NCBI RefSeq assembly: GCF_019264345.1
Contig: NZ_JAHVAO010000001.1
Span: forward strand, 2,542,001 to 2,606,000
Direction of reading: 5' to 3'
DNA from: Marinobacter arenosus
Lineage (GTDB): Bacteria; Pseudomonadota; Gammaproteobacteria; Pseudomonadales; Oleiphilaceae
Length of the DNA: 64,000 nt
In this document: one piece after another, positions 17,262-24,817 of the stretch
Numbering within the stretch: position 1 is the first letter of the stretch
Layout of the letters: each line of letters begins with the position of its first letter
Notes under the pieces: generated by a model
What the model was told of the DNA's origin: nothing
Database searches by the model: none
The model's input: only the letters and a program-made list of their open reading frames with translations
Position numbers and translations under genes: made by a program

Positions 17262-17295
17262 ATGTCTGTTTGCCCCGTGGAGGGACACACGATCC

Positions 17296-18471
17296 ATGAC
17301 CGAGTCAGCCAACGCCAATCTCGCCGATTACTACGACGCCGAGACCTTTAGCCGGATCAAAGCCTTTGCCGATACCCGGGAAACCCCGTTCGTGGTGATC
17401 GATACCGCGACCATCGATCGTCAGTACAACGAACTGGTGGAAGGATTCCCGTACGCCCAGGTGTATTACGCGGTGAAGGCCAATCCGGCCCCGCAGATTC
17501 TGACCATGTTGCGGGACAAGGGCGCGAATTTCGATATCGCCTCGGTGTACGAGCTCGACAAGGTGCTGGCTCTGGGCGTGACCGGTGACCGGGTCAGCTA
17601 CGGCAACACCATCAAGAAGGCCAAGGACATCCGCACCTTCTACGAGAAGGGTGTGCGCCTGTTCGCCACCGACTCCGAAGCGGACCTGCGCAACATTGCC
17701 AAGGCCGCGCCGGGCTCAAAGGTGTACGTCAGGATCCTCACCGAAGGCACGCTGACGGCTGACTGGCCGCTGTCGCGCAAGTTTGGCTGTCAGACTGACA
17801 TGGCCATGGATCTGCTGATCCTGGCCCGGGACCTGGGCCTGGTGCCCTACGGTGTGTCGTTCCACGTGGGTTCCCAGCAGCGTGAGATCGGCGCCTGGGA
17901 TGCCGCGCTGAACAAGGTGAAGGTCATCTTCGAACGCCTGAAGGAAGAAGACGGCATTGAGCTGAAGATGATCAACATGGGCGGCGGTTTTCCGGCCAAC
18001 TACATCACCCGTACCAACGAGCTGAAGGTGTACGCCGAGGAAATTTCGCGCTTCCTGCACGAGGATTTTGGCGCCGATCTGCCGGAGATCATCATTGAAC
18101 CGGGCCGCTCGTTGATTTCCAATGCCGGTGTGCTGGTGAGTGAGGTGGTTCTGATTTCCCGCAAGTCCCGGACCGCGCTGCACCGTTGGGTGTTCACGGA
18201 TGTGGGCAAGTTTTCCGGGCTGATCGAGACCCTGGACGAGGCCATCAAGTTTCCGATCTGGACGGATAAGGTGGGCGAAGGCGAGGACTGCGTGATTGCG
18301 GGGCCGACCTGCGACAGTGCGGACATCATGTACGAGCATCACAAGTACCCGCTGCCGCTGAATCTGGCGATCGGGGACCGGATGTACTGGCTGTCGACGG
18401 GGGCCTATACCACCACCTACAGTGCGGTGGAGTTTAACGGGTTTCCTCCGTTGAAGGACTACTACATCTAA
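17296..18471 (+). CDS. Ornithine (or lysine/ornithine) decarboxylase, PLP fold type III
   Basis: Converts ornithine to putrescine, the first step of polyamine synthesis. 391 aa, the short bacterial fold-III form as in Pseudomonas SpeC. The PLP lysine is K61 in YYAVKANP; the Gly-rich phosphate loop is MGGGFP; EPGRSLISNAG and GPTCDSAD supply further PLP and active-site residues (catalytic Cys). The ATG at 17296 follows GGAGGGACACACGATCC. Specificity between ornithine and lysine cannot be settled by eye. The leader has two hairpins, the second a terminator. Confidence 0.93.
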   Translation: MTESANANLADYYDAETFSRIKAFADTRETPFVVIDTATIDRQYNELVEGFPYAQVYYAVKANPAPQILTMLRDKGANFDIASVYELDKVLALGVTGDRVSYGNTIKKAKDIRTFYEKGVRLFATDSEADLRNIAKAAPGSKVYVRILTEGTLTADWPLSRKFGCQTDMAMDLLILARDLGLVPYGVSFHVGSQQREIGAWDAALNKVKVIFERLKEEDGIELKMINMGGGFPANYITRTNELKVYAEEISRFLHEDFGADLPEIIIEPGRSLISNAGVLVSEVVLISRKSRTALHRWVFTDVGKFSGLIETLDEAIKFPIWTDKVGEGEDCVIAGPTCDSADIMYEHHKYPLPLNLAIGDRMYWLSTGAYTTTYSAVEFNGFPPLKDYYI

Positions 18472-18483
18472 AATCGGAGGTGG

Positions 18484-18572
18484 CCGCGGGGCGGGTATAC
18501 ATTTCCCTTGGAAATGGAACTCGCTGCGCTCAGACAGCCATTTCTGGCGGGAAATGTATACCCGCCCCACGG
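18484..18572. repeat. Hairpin element, copy 2 (conserved core, forward)
   Basis: Arms 18484-18507 and 18549-18572 pair at 23 of 24 positions. The 41-base centre (18508-18548) differs by one base from that of copy 1, with the core GAACTCGCTGCGCTCAGACA at 18517-18536. It sits between the decarboxylase stop and the convergent MFS gene, so it may also serve as a two-way transcription stop, though no strong T-run follows. Confidence 0.85.
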
Positions 18573-18607
18573 CTCTTTGACGTGGGTGCGGACACGTTTG
18601 GAAAGGG

Positions 18608-19810
18608 TCAGCTTTCGGGTTGGCCCTTTTTTCGTTGCAGGTCGAGGGTGAAGGCCAGGGGTAGCACCATCAGGGCGTAGGCGATCATCACCATCAGGGC
18701 GTGCCGGGCGTCGCCGGTCCAGTCGGCCAGGACGCCGCCGAGCATGGGCACGGTGAAGGCAACGGTGTAGCCCACCAGGAAGGTGCCGGCGGACAGGCGG
18801 CCGGTTTCAGCGGAGGAAACGACCAGGGGCGGGATGGCCACGAGCAGGATCAGGAGCATGCCGGCGACCAGGCTCATGAGGGTGGCGCTTACGATCGACC
18901 ACCAGCCGCTGGATAGGACGGCAACGATGGCGCCGAGGATGGCGAGGCTGGCCAGAGTGGCGATGACGCCGGGGCGGCCGACCCAGTAGCGGGCCATTTT
19001 GAGCATGGTCAGGGAGGCGAAGACCTGGGCAAGGTTGTACCAGAACAGGGCGTCCGGGAGTCGTTCGAACTGGCCCTGGTACTGCAGCAGGTTGCCCATG
19101 TAGGCGTTCAGGCCGAAGAACAGGGAACCGGACAGACCGAGCAACAGGCCGATGCGCAGGGTCAGGGGGTTTTTCCAGTCCGGTAACCAGGCCACGTTAC
19201 GCACCGGCCGGCTGCGGTCCCGTTTGGGCAGGAACAGCGCCGCGGCTACCAGCAAGGCGGGCAGTGACCAGACCAGCAGTGTCGCGCGCCAGCTGTTGTC
19301 CAGCAATGGCATGAGTACCGGCAGGGTGATCCCGGCGCCAATGAACTCGCCCATCAGCATGCCGTTCATGTAAATCGCGGTACCGAGCGCGAGGTGATGG
19401 GGCTCCAGCCAGCGTGGCAGCAAGGCCGGCAGCGCCGGTTGCATCATGGACACGCCCAGTCCCATCACGGCGCTGGCCACCATGAGCGTCAGGGTATCGG
19501 GGACCAGGCCGCGGCCGGCGGAGCCGATCACCATGATGACGAGGGCCAGGGCCAGGGTATTGCGTGGCCCGAGACGGGCAATCGACAGGGAGCCGGGTAT
19601 GGAGCCCACGGCCAGCATCAGGATCGGCAGTGTGGTCAGGGCCCCGGTCAGGGCCTGGGAAAGGGCCAGTTCGTCACTGATGAAAGGCGCCAGCGGCGGG
19701 GCCACCAGGATCGGAATCCGGAGATAGACTCCAGCGAACCAAAGCAAGACCGCCACCGGCAGCAGTCTGGCTGGCGGTGGCGGTGCGGGTGCGGCTCCGG
19801 TTTCAGCCAC
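18608..19810 (-). CDS. CynX/NimT-type MFS transporter
   Basis: A 400-aa, twelve-helix permease. The proline-rich cytoplasmic N-terminus (APAPPPPARLL) leads into VAVLLWFAGVYLRIPILVAPPL, typical of the CynX/NimT group (cyanate or nitroimidazole-related transport). The substrate is not known. Its start lies 9 bases after the ectC stop on the same strand, so the two are very likely co-transcribed. That makes a link to ectoine or a related compound plausible but unproven. Confidence 0.85.
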   Translation of the reverse strand: MAETGAAPAPPPPARLLPVAVLLWFAGVYLRIPILVAPPLAPFISDELALSQALTGALTTLPILMLAVGSIPGSLSIARLGPRNTLALALVIMVIGSAGRGLVPDTLTLMVASAVMGLGVSMMQPALPALLPRWLEPHHLALGTAIYMNGMLMGEFIGAGITLPVLMPLLDNSWRATLLVWSLPALLVAAALFLPKRDRSRPVRNVAWLPDWKNPLTLRIGLLLGLSGSLFFGLNAYMGNLLQYQGQFERLPDALFWYNLAQVFASLTMLKMARYWVGRPGVIATLASLAILGAIVAVLSSGWWSIVSATLMSLVAGMLLILLVAIPPLVVSSAETGRLSAGTFLVGYTVAFTVPMLGGVLADWTGDARHALMVMIAYALMVLPLAFTLDLQRKKGQPES

Positions 19811-19819
19811 AGGCGAGAA

Positions 19820-20215
19820 TCAGTCTTCGCCGGTATCCGGGAGGTAAGCACCGTCTTCATCGTGGACTTCGCGGCCGGTAACCGGCGGATTGAATGCGCA
19901 GATCAGGCGCATGTCTTCGGTGCCACCATACAGGGTGTGCTGATCGTGTTTGTCGAGTGCGTACAGGGTGCCGTCGGTGATCTCGTGGGTTTCACCGGTG
20001 GCCTTGTCCAGAATCTTGCCGTTGCCGGCGACGCAGTAGACGGCTTCCAGGTGATGCTTGTACCAGAGGTTCAGTTCGGCGCCTGCCGGGATGATGGTCT
20101 CGTGGAAGGAGAACCCCATGCCGTCCTTCTTCAGCAGCATCCGGCGACTGGTCCAGCCCGGACCCGTCACTTCCCGCTCGGTACCGATGATGTCTTGCAC
20201 TCGTACGATTTTCAT
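19820..20215 (-). CDS. ectC: L-ectoine synthase
   Basis: Cyclises N-gamma-acetyl-diaminobutyrate to the osmolyte ectoine. 131 aa, a cupin of the usual length. Key residues fall at the canonical numbers: E57 (HHLEAVY), Y85 (LYALDKH) and H93 ([14 protein letters not shown]); [17 protein letters not shown] closes the domain. The ATG at 20215 (MKIVRVQDI) follows GAGGAATGCC. Neither ectA nor ectB is in the window; the upstream neighbour is a GTPase gene and the downstream one an MFS permease. It is thus a solitary ectC. Confidence 0.95.
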   Translation of the reverse strand: MKIVRVQDIIGTEREVTGPGWTSRRMLLKKDGMGFSFHETIIPAGAELNLWYKHHLEAVYCVAGNGKILDKATGETHEITDGTLYALDKHDQHTLYGGTEDMRLICAFNPPVTGREVHDEDGAYLPDTGED

Positions 20216-20265
20216 TGGCATTCCTCATTATGTGATGGAATAGCCGTACAGTATAAACATCCCTT

Positions 20266-21696
20266 TCAGGTCCGGTTCAACCGCCATTCGTCGTAAGCGA
20301 CCATGCCCTGTTCGATGGCAGCGGTGAACTTCTGGCGCTGCGCGTCATCAAGGGGCCGGCCCTTTCGGCGTTTGTCGAAGGCCTGCTGGATATCCTGCCG
20401 GCACTTTCTGTCGAGGCTTTCGAGCCAGTGGTGATCGGCCGGTTCGAGGTCCAGAAGATCCCGTCCGGCGTGGTTGCGTTGGCTGATATGCCACCAGTGA
20501 TCCACGGCCCTCCCTAGTACAACATAGCCGAACTGGCTGTCCTGTACAGGGCCGAAGGTGGCGGTCTTCAGTCCGTCCTGCAGGACTCCGATGTTCAATG
20601 CCGGCAGTGCCAGCCGGTCCCCATAGAGGTAGCTTCCGGCGGCACCGATCAGACCGCCGACCAGGGCGCCGGCGCCCAGGGAGTGGCCCAGGGTCAGCGC
20701 ATCGATTCCGGCGCCACTGACCGCACCGGCACCAAAACCGGCCGTGGCCAGGTAACGTTTGCCCACGGCCCAGTGCTTGCGGCTGTCCTCGGAAAACAGG
20801 TCATGGTCGCTGTGCCACTGCAGCTCGGCCTCCTGGCGCTGAATGCGCTGGTGTTGATACAGGTGCTCGATGTCGATGCGCAGGGTCTGTTCCCGCTTCC
20901 GCTGGTGTCGGTACCAGCGCTGGCGCAGCTGTCCGGCGAGGTCCGCGTCGCTGGTTGCGGCAGCCTGGTCGAGGGTCAGGGTACGTTTCTCCCGGTAGCC
21001 CATCATGTCCTCCAGGGCCCTGGCAATCAGCGCCGCCGATTGCTGCCGACGTTTCCGGCGTTGCTGGGAGAGAAACTCGGTGGCCTGCGCCAGGGGCTCT
21101 TCCCAGGCGGGTTCAAGCTGGCCAAACGCCCGCAAAAGGCTCAGATGTTGCTCGAACGGGGCACGAACGGCGTCGAACTTCCTGACAACCTGGAAGAACT
21201 GGCCGAGTGCTGCCTGCCAGGTATCACTGTGGTCGTCGCTGCCAATGCTGTTGATCAGGGCGAGACTGGGTCGGCCGGTCCAGCGCAGGATGGTCATCTC
21301 CGCTTCGTGTTCGGCGCTGTAGGGAACCGAACCGTCCACCACGTAGATGATGCCCGCGCCCTGAATCAGCGGGGTAAGCAGTTCGCACTCATCGGTGAAC
21401 CGGCCATCGCCCTGATGCTGGGTGACGAAGGCCTGGACAGTTTCGGCATGATCGGAGGCGGAGACACTGTGGGCGTGCAGCCACTCCAGCACCCGGCGCG
21501 GGCGCTGGAAGCCCGGGGTGTCCACCAGGGTGTACAGGGTGCGACCGTCGACGCTCAACGGGTAGGCCTGGCGCTGGCGGGTGGTGCCCGGTTCCAGGGC
21601 AATGGCTATGGCATCGTTCTGGGACAGCGTGGCAACGACACTGGATTTGCCTTTGTTGGGATGACCGACGACGGCAAATACCGGGGCGGCGTTCAT
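20266..21696 (-). CDS. GTPase with C-terminal DUF3482
   Basis: About 476 aa. The N-terminal GTPase domain has G1 GHPNKGKSS (residues 10-18), G3 DTPG, and an unusual G4 position where NKxD would be expected (ALINSIGSDD). The C-terminal half is charged helix, then a Gly-rich hydrophobic stretch (AGFGAGAVSGAGIDALTLGH and GALVGGLIGAAGSYLYGD) that could contact or enter membrane. The ATG at 21696 follows AGGAGGG and overlaps the stop of the DUF2868 gene. The two form a conserved pair of unknown function. Confidence 0.85.
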   Translation of the reverse strand: MNAAPVFAVVGHPNKGKSSVVATLSQNDAIAIALEPGTTRQRQAYPLSVDGRTLYTLVDTPGFQRPRRVLEWLHAHSVSASDHAETVQAFVTQHQGDGRFTDECELLTPLIQGAGIIYVVDGSVPYSAEHEAEMTILRWTGRPSLALINSIGSDDHSDTWQAALGQFFQVVRKFDAVRAPFEQHLSLLRAFGQLEPAWEEPLAQATEFLSQQRRKRRQQSAALIARALEDMMGYREKRTLTLDQAAATSDADLAGQLRQRWYRHQRKREQTLRIDIEHLYQHQRIQRQEAELQWHSDHDLFSEDSRKHWAVGKRYLATAGFGAGAVSGAGIDALTLGHSLGAGALVGGLIGAAGSYLYGDRLALPALNIGVLQDGLKTATFGPVQDSQFGYVVLGRAVDHWWHISQRNHAGRDLLDLEPADHHWLESLDRKCRQDIQQAFDKRRKGRPLDDAQRQKFTAAIEQGMVAYDEWRLNRT

Positions 21697-23105
21697 GACA
21701 CGCCCTCCTGCTCGGCGTAGGGGTCCCGCCACTCCAGCCGAGGCGCGCAGACGCCGACAAAGTCCTCGCCCACACGCTCGGCGAAGCGCAGCCACTGGCG
21801 AAGCAGGTGAGCTTCCGGCTCTTTGCGGGCGTCCAGCGCCAGGGGGACCAGGGCGACCTGAGTCCCGGCCGGCCAGCGTTCGCGGGCGGCGGCAAGAAAA
21901 TCCTGCAGCTCTCCGGTCGGGGGCTCCCAGCTTCGGGTGACGACCATGACCGCCTGGGACGGACCTTTCCGGAGCCATTCGTCGATCTGGCCCAACGCCG
22001 CCTGATCGTCGGCCAGGCTTGCTGCCCCCCCGGCACTCAGCGTGCGTGTGGTTGCGCTGGTCAGGGTGCGCGGCAATTCCGGTTCGCCGGCGCCGGCCCA
22101 GCGCAACAGGATGTCGCTCTCCGGCAATGCCTGTACGGTTGCCCGAGTAGCGGTGTCTGGCATATCGCCGGCATCGTTGTGCTGGCTGCCAGTATCCAGG
22201 GCGGGCGTTTCCATCCGGTACATCAGGGCATGCATGGCGGGGTGGCTGGCCAGCAGTTGCCTCGCGCGTCGCCGCAGAAGTCCCACCGAGACCAGGGTGA
22301 GAAGGCACCTTGGCAGCAGGACCCAGGTAATCCAGAGCATGGTGACGAAGGGCCACCACTGGCCCCAGCGTCCGGGCTCAATGGCGCCGGTCCCGGCCTC
22401 CGCCCGGAAAAACCGGGTGGCTTCCACCAGGGCCAGATCAGGCACCGAGGCAGGCCACAGCCAGCTCCAGGGGGTTGCCACGGCGACCACAAGCTGGTGG
22501 TAGCCCGGAGCGCTGGTCTCGAGGGTGGTACTCCATCCGAACGCCAGATCCTGAACCACCACCATGGCCAGCAGAGTCAGCAAGCCGGACAGTGCAAAAC
22601 CGAGGCCTCCAAGGTGCGCGGCCCGGGCCATCAGAACCGGGTTCAGACGGTTGGCCACCCCGGTTGGGCTCCGCGGAACTATCCGGCGCGTCAGCCACCG
22701 CCAGGGCTGCCAGCCCACCACGGCCTGGGCGGTGGTAAACACCGCCAGCAACAGCTGAAGCACCACAAAGGCCAGGAAGACCGTGATGTTGATGCGCTGG
22801 CCGCTGTCATAGAACAGCAGGCCGAGCATGGTCAACGCCCCCAGCAGCACGCCCGCGGCGGCAAAGCCGGCGTTGAACCGGCTCCAGAGCCGGTCAGTTT
22901 TATCGGCAATGGACGGGCGATCGCCGGGACCGCTCAGCCGCGCCATGTGCTCGAGCCAACCTCGGGCATCCGGGGTTTCGCCCCGCTGCTCGCAGCCCAG
23001 GGCAAACTTGCGATCGCGGCGATGGAGGAAGGCCGGCGGCTGGTCCTGGTCCCGCTGGCTGCGGGCGTCAAACTCCAGCAACAGATGGAGGGGGCTGTCG
23101 GTCAT
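21693..23105 (-). CDS. DUF2868 membrane protein, partner of the GTPase
   Basis: About 470 aa. A cytoplasmic N-terminus is followed by four or more membrane helices (for example FAAAGVLLGALTMLGLLFY and ITVFLAFVVLQLLLAVFTTA), a periplasmic or loop region rich in Trp, and a soluble C-terminal part (VMVVTRSWEPPTGELQDFL). The start is set at the ATG at 23105 (MTDSPLHLLL). Its last four bases overlap the start of the DUF3482 GTPase gene (ATGA), so the two are translationally coupled. No function is known. Confidence 0.8.
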   Translation of the reverse strand: MTDSPLHLLLEFDARSQRDQDQPPAFLHRRDRKFALGCEQRGETPDARGWLEHMARLSGPGDRPSIADKTDRLWSRFNAGFAAAGVLLGALTMLGLLFYDSGQRINITVFLAFVVLQLLLAVFTTAQAVVGWQPWRWLTRRIVPRSPTGVANRLNPVLMARAAHLGGLGFALSGLLTLLAMVVVQDLAFGWSTTLETSAPGYHQLVVAVATPWSWLWPASVPDLALVEATRFFRAEAGTGAIEPGRWGQWWPFVTMLWITWVLLPRCLLTLVSVGLLRRRARQLLASHPAMHALMYRMETPALDTGSQHNDAGDMPDTATRATVQALPESDILLRWAGAGEPELPRTLTSATTRTLSAGGAASLADDQAALGQIDEWLRKGPSQAVMVVTRSWEPPTGELQDFLAAARERWPAGTQVALVPLALDARKEPEAHLLRQWLRFAERVGEDFVGVCAPRLEWRDPYAEQEGVS

Positions 23106-23192
23106 GCAGTGTCCCGGTGGTGAATTCTGTGTGTCGTCCGTTGATGCTAGGATATAGGGATTCCGGCCATCGATACCAGATAACGAGCTTCC

Positions 23193-23555
23193 ATGCCCCA
23201 CCACCTGATGAATCTCCGTCATGTCCCCGATGACGAGGCGGACGAGATCCGTGCGCTGTTCGAGACCCATGATGTGCGTTACTACGAGACCCCGCCCAGC
23301 CGCTGGGGCATCAGCATGGGTGGCTTCTGGGTCCACGATGACGATGAGGCCGCCCGGGCACGGGCATTGCTCGATGAGTACCAGCGGCAGCGCCTCGACA
23401 CACAGCGCCAGGCCTTTCGTGAACGCCTGGCCGCGGGCGAGGGCCGCGGTGTCTGGGCAATGATCCGGCGGCGGCCAGTACGTACGCTCGCGGCGGTGGT
23501 CGCCGTCGTCGTCATTGCCGGCGTCAGCCTCCTGCCCTTTCTTCGGATCGGTTAA
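23193..23555 (+). CDS. DUF6164 family small membrane protein
   Basis: 120 aa. The N-terminal soluble domain (NLRHVPDDEADEIRALFETH, then DVRYYETPP) resembles a DUF2007/DUF6164-like signal-transducing fold. A C-terminal helix (RTLAAVVAVVVIAGVSLLPF) anchors it in the membrane. It is divergent from the DUF2868 gene, 87 bases away. Its final 32 bases overlap the end of the convergent hydrolase gene. Function unknown. Confidence 0.75.
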   Translation: MPHHLMNLRHVPDDEADEIRALFETHDVRYYETPPSRWGISMGGFWVHDDDEAARARALLDEYQRQRLDTQRQAFRERLAAGEGRGVWAMIRRRPVRTLAAVVAVVVIAGVSLLPFLRIG

Positions 23556-24459
23556 CACCTCCGCCGTTCGATTTACCCTGCCTCACCAGAAACTGAATGG
23601 CCTCGGCCACCGCGTCACCGGCGGTCAGAAAGCTGGTGATGTGACCTCTGAAATGCATCTTGTAGAGCTCGTTGTCGACCTCATGGGCGGCGAGCGCCGC
23701 CTGGAACTGCTCTGCCTGACTGAAGGGTACCAGCCCGTCCATACCTCCGTGGAACAGGAAAACCGGCGGCGTCTCGTCAGTGACGTGGGTAATGGGGGAG
23801 GCGTCGCGGTACACCTGCGGAATCTCCTGCTCGGGGCCCCCGAGAAACTGACGCAGCAGGGGGCCGGAGTCGAAGGCCGTCAGGTCGGCGGGCAGGCCGC
23901 CGGCCACGACCGCGTTGAGTCGGGTATCCGGACCACCGAAAGGCTGGTTCAGATTGCTGTCGGAACTGGCTACCACCGCGAGCAGGGTCACCAGGTGGGC
24001 GCCCGAGGAGAATCCGAAACCACTGACTGAGGAGGCATCCAGCTGGTACCGGTCCGCGTTGCGGTTCAGCCAGGCCCTGGCCAGTTGCAGGTCGTGGAGT
24101 TGGGCCGGGAAGGTGTAGTCCGGAGCAAACCGGTAGTCGATGTTCATTACTGCGAACCCATGGCTGGCCAGTTCCTCGGCGATCCAGGTCATGTCGTCGC
24201 GGGAGCGGCGCTCCCAGCCGCCACCGTGCACCAGAAGCACCACCGGCGGCGACGACCGGTCCGGCAGGTACAGGTCCGCGAACAGCGCCTGTGGCCAATC
24301 GGCTGGCGAAAACCGCAGGTTTCGTTCCACCGAAAACGGGGTCGTCACGACGCTGATCTGGCCGTCGGGGGCGTTTTGATGGCTGGCGCATCCGGCCAGT
24401 ACCAACACCGAGCCGAGCAACAACGCCGCGAGCTGTTGTAAGTTCCTGAATTGATCCAT
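23524..24459 (-). CDS. Alpha/beta hydrolase lipoprotein, esterase/lipase-like
   Basis: About 311 aa. A lipoprotein signal ends in VLVLAGC, predicting outer- or inner-membrane anchoring. The hydrolase domain has the oxyanion HGGGWE motif of the hormone-sensitive-lipase-like group, nucleophile elbow GFSSGAH, and an acid/His region FHGGMDGLVP and HFRGHI. The ATG at 24459 gives a clean lipoprotein signal; the frame extends to 24552 without support. It is divergent from the 3HB oligomer hydrolase gene, so a related ester substrate is possible but unproven. Confidence 0.8.
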   Translation of the reverse strand: MDQFRNLQQLAALLLGSVLVLAGCASHQNAPDGQISVVTTPFSVERNLRFSPADWPQALFADLYLPDRSSPPVVLLVHGGGWERRSRDDMTWIAEELASHGFAVMNIDYRFAPDYTFPAQLHDLQLARAWLNRNADRYQLDASSVSGFGFSSGAHLVTLLAVVASSDSNLNQPFGGPDTRLNAVVAGGLPADLTAFDSGPLLRQFLGGPEQEIPQVYRDASPITHVTDETPPVFLFHGGMDGLVPFSQAEQFQAALAAHEVDNELYKMHFRGHITSFLTAGDAVAEAIQFLVRQGKSNGGGVNRSEERAGG

Positions 24460-24562
24460 CACTGCCTGCCCTCGTCGCGCGCCATGGAATTGCCCTGGCA
24501 GTGTGTACGATCCGGGACGGCGGGCGGATGCGGTGGGCGCGCCGGGTGCCATTCGAAGGAGG

Positions 24563-24660
24563 TGTCCGGTATTCAGTACAGTGTCCGGGCCACAGGACGC
24601 ACCGGTCAGGCAGCCCGGAGACGCCGGTTTTCAGGATTTGCCGCCCTTCCAACTGTCCGG
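24563..24660. promoter_or_regulatory. Three TGTCCGG half-sites upstream of the oligomer hydrolase promoter
   Basis: TGTCCGG occurs at 24563-24569, 24582-24588 and 24654-24660. This is close to the TGTCCCG arm of the palindrome at 28493-28508. They lie 75 to 170 bases before a -24/-12 promoter, a usual distance for sigma-54 activator sites. Assignment is inference. Confidence 0.3.
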
Positions 24661-24731
24661 AAACCCGGATTAGGTTCGCCAATTCCCGTCGAGGTTTTCA
24701 TTTAACTCAATAAAAACAGCGTCCTGGGCAA

Positions 24732-24749
24732 TTGGCACAGGATCCGCAT
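24732..24749 (+). promoter_or_regulatory. Candidate sigma-54 promoter of the 3HB oligomer hydrolase
   Basis: TTGGCACAGGATCCGCAT carries the exact GG-N10-GC spacing, with GG at 24734-24735 and GC at 24746-24747. It matches TGGCAC fully at -24 and weakly at -12 (CCGCA for TTGCA). The coding start is about 70 bases downstream. The rest of 24460-24817 shows only the half-sites upstream. Confidence 0.6.
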
Positions 24750-24817
24750 GGCCACTTTCGCAGGGCTCGGCCCGGGGTCGGAGCCTGTTCGTCAACAACA
24801 ACAAACAAGGAACGACC

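Noticed and set aside
18608..20215. Ectoine biosynthesis operon
   Set aside because: Only ectC is present; no ectA, ectB, ectD or dedicated aspartokinase adjacent.
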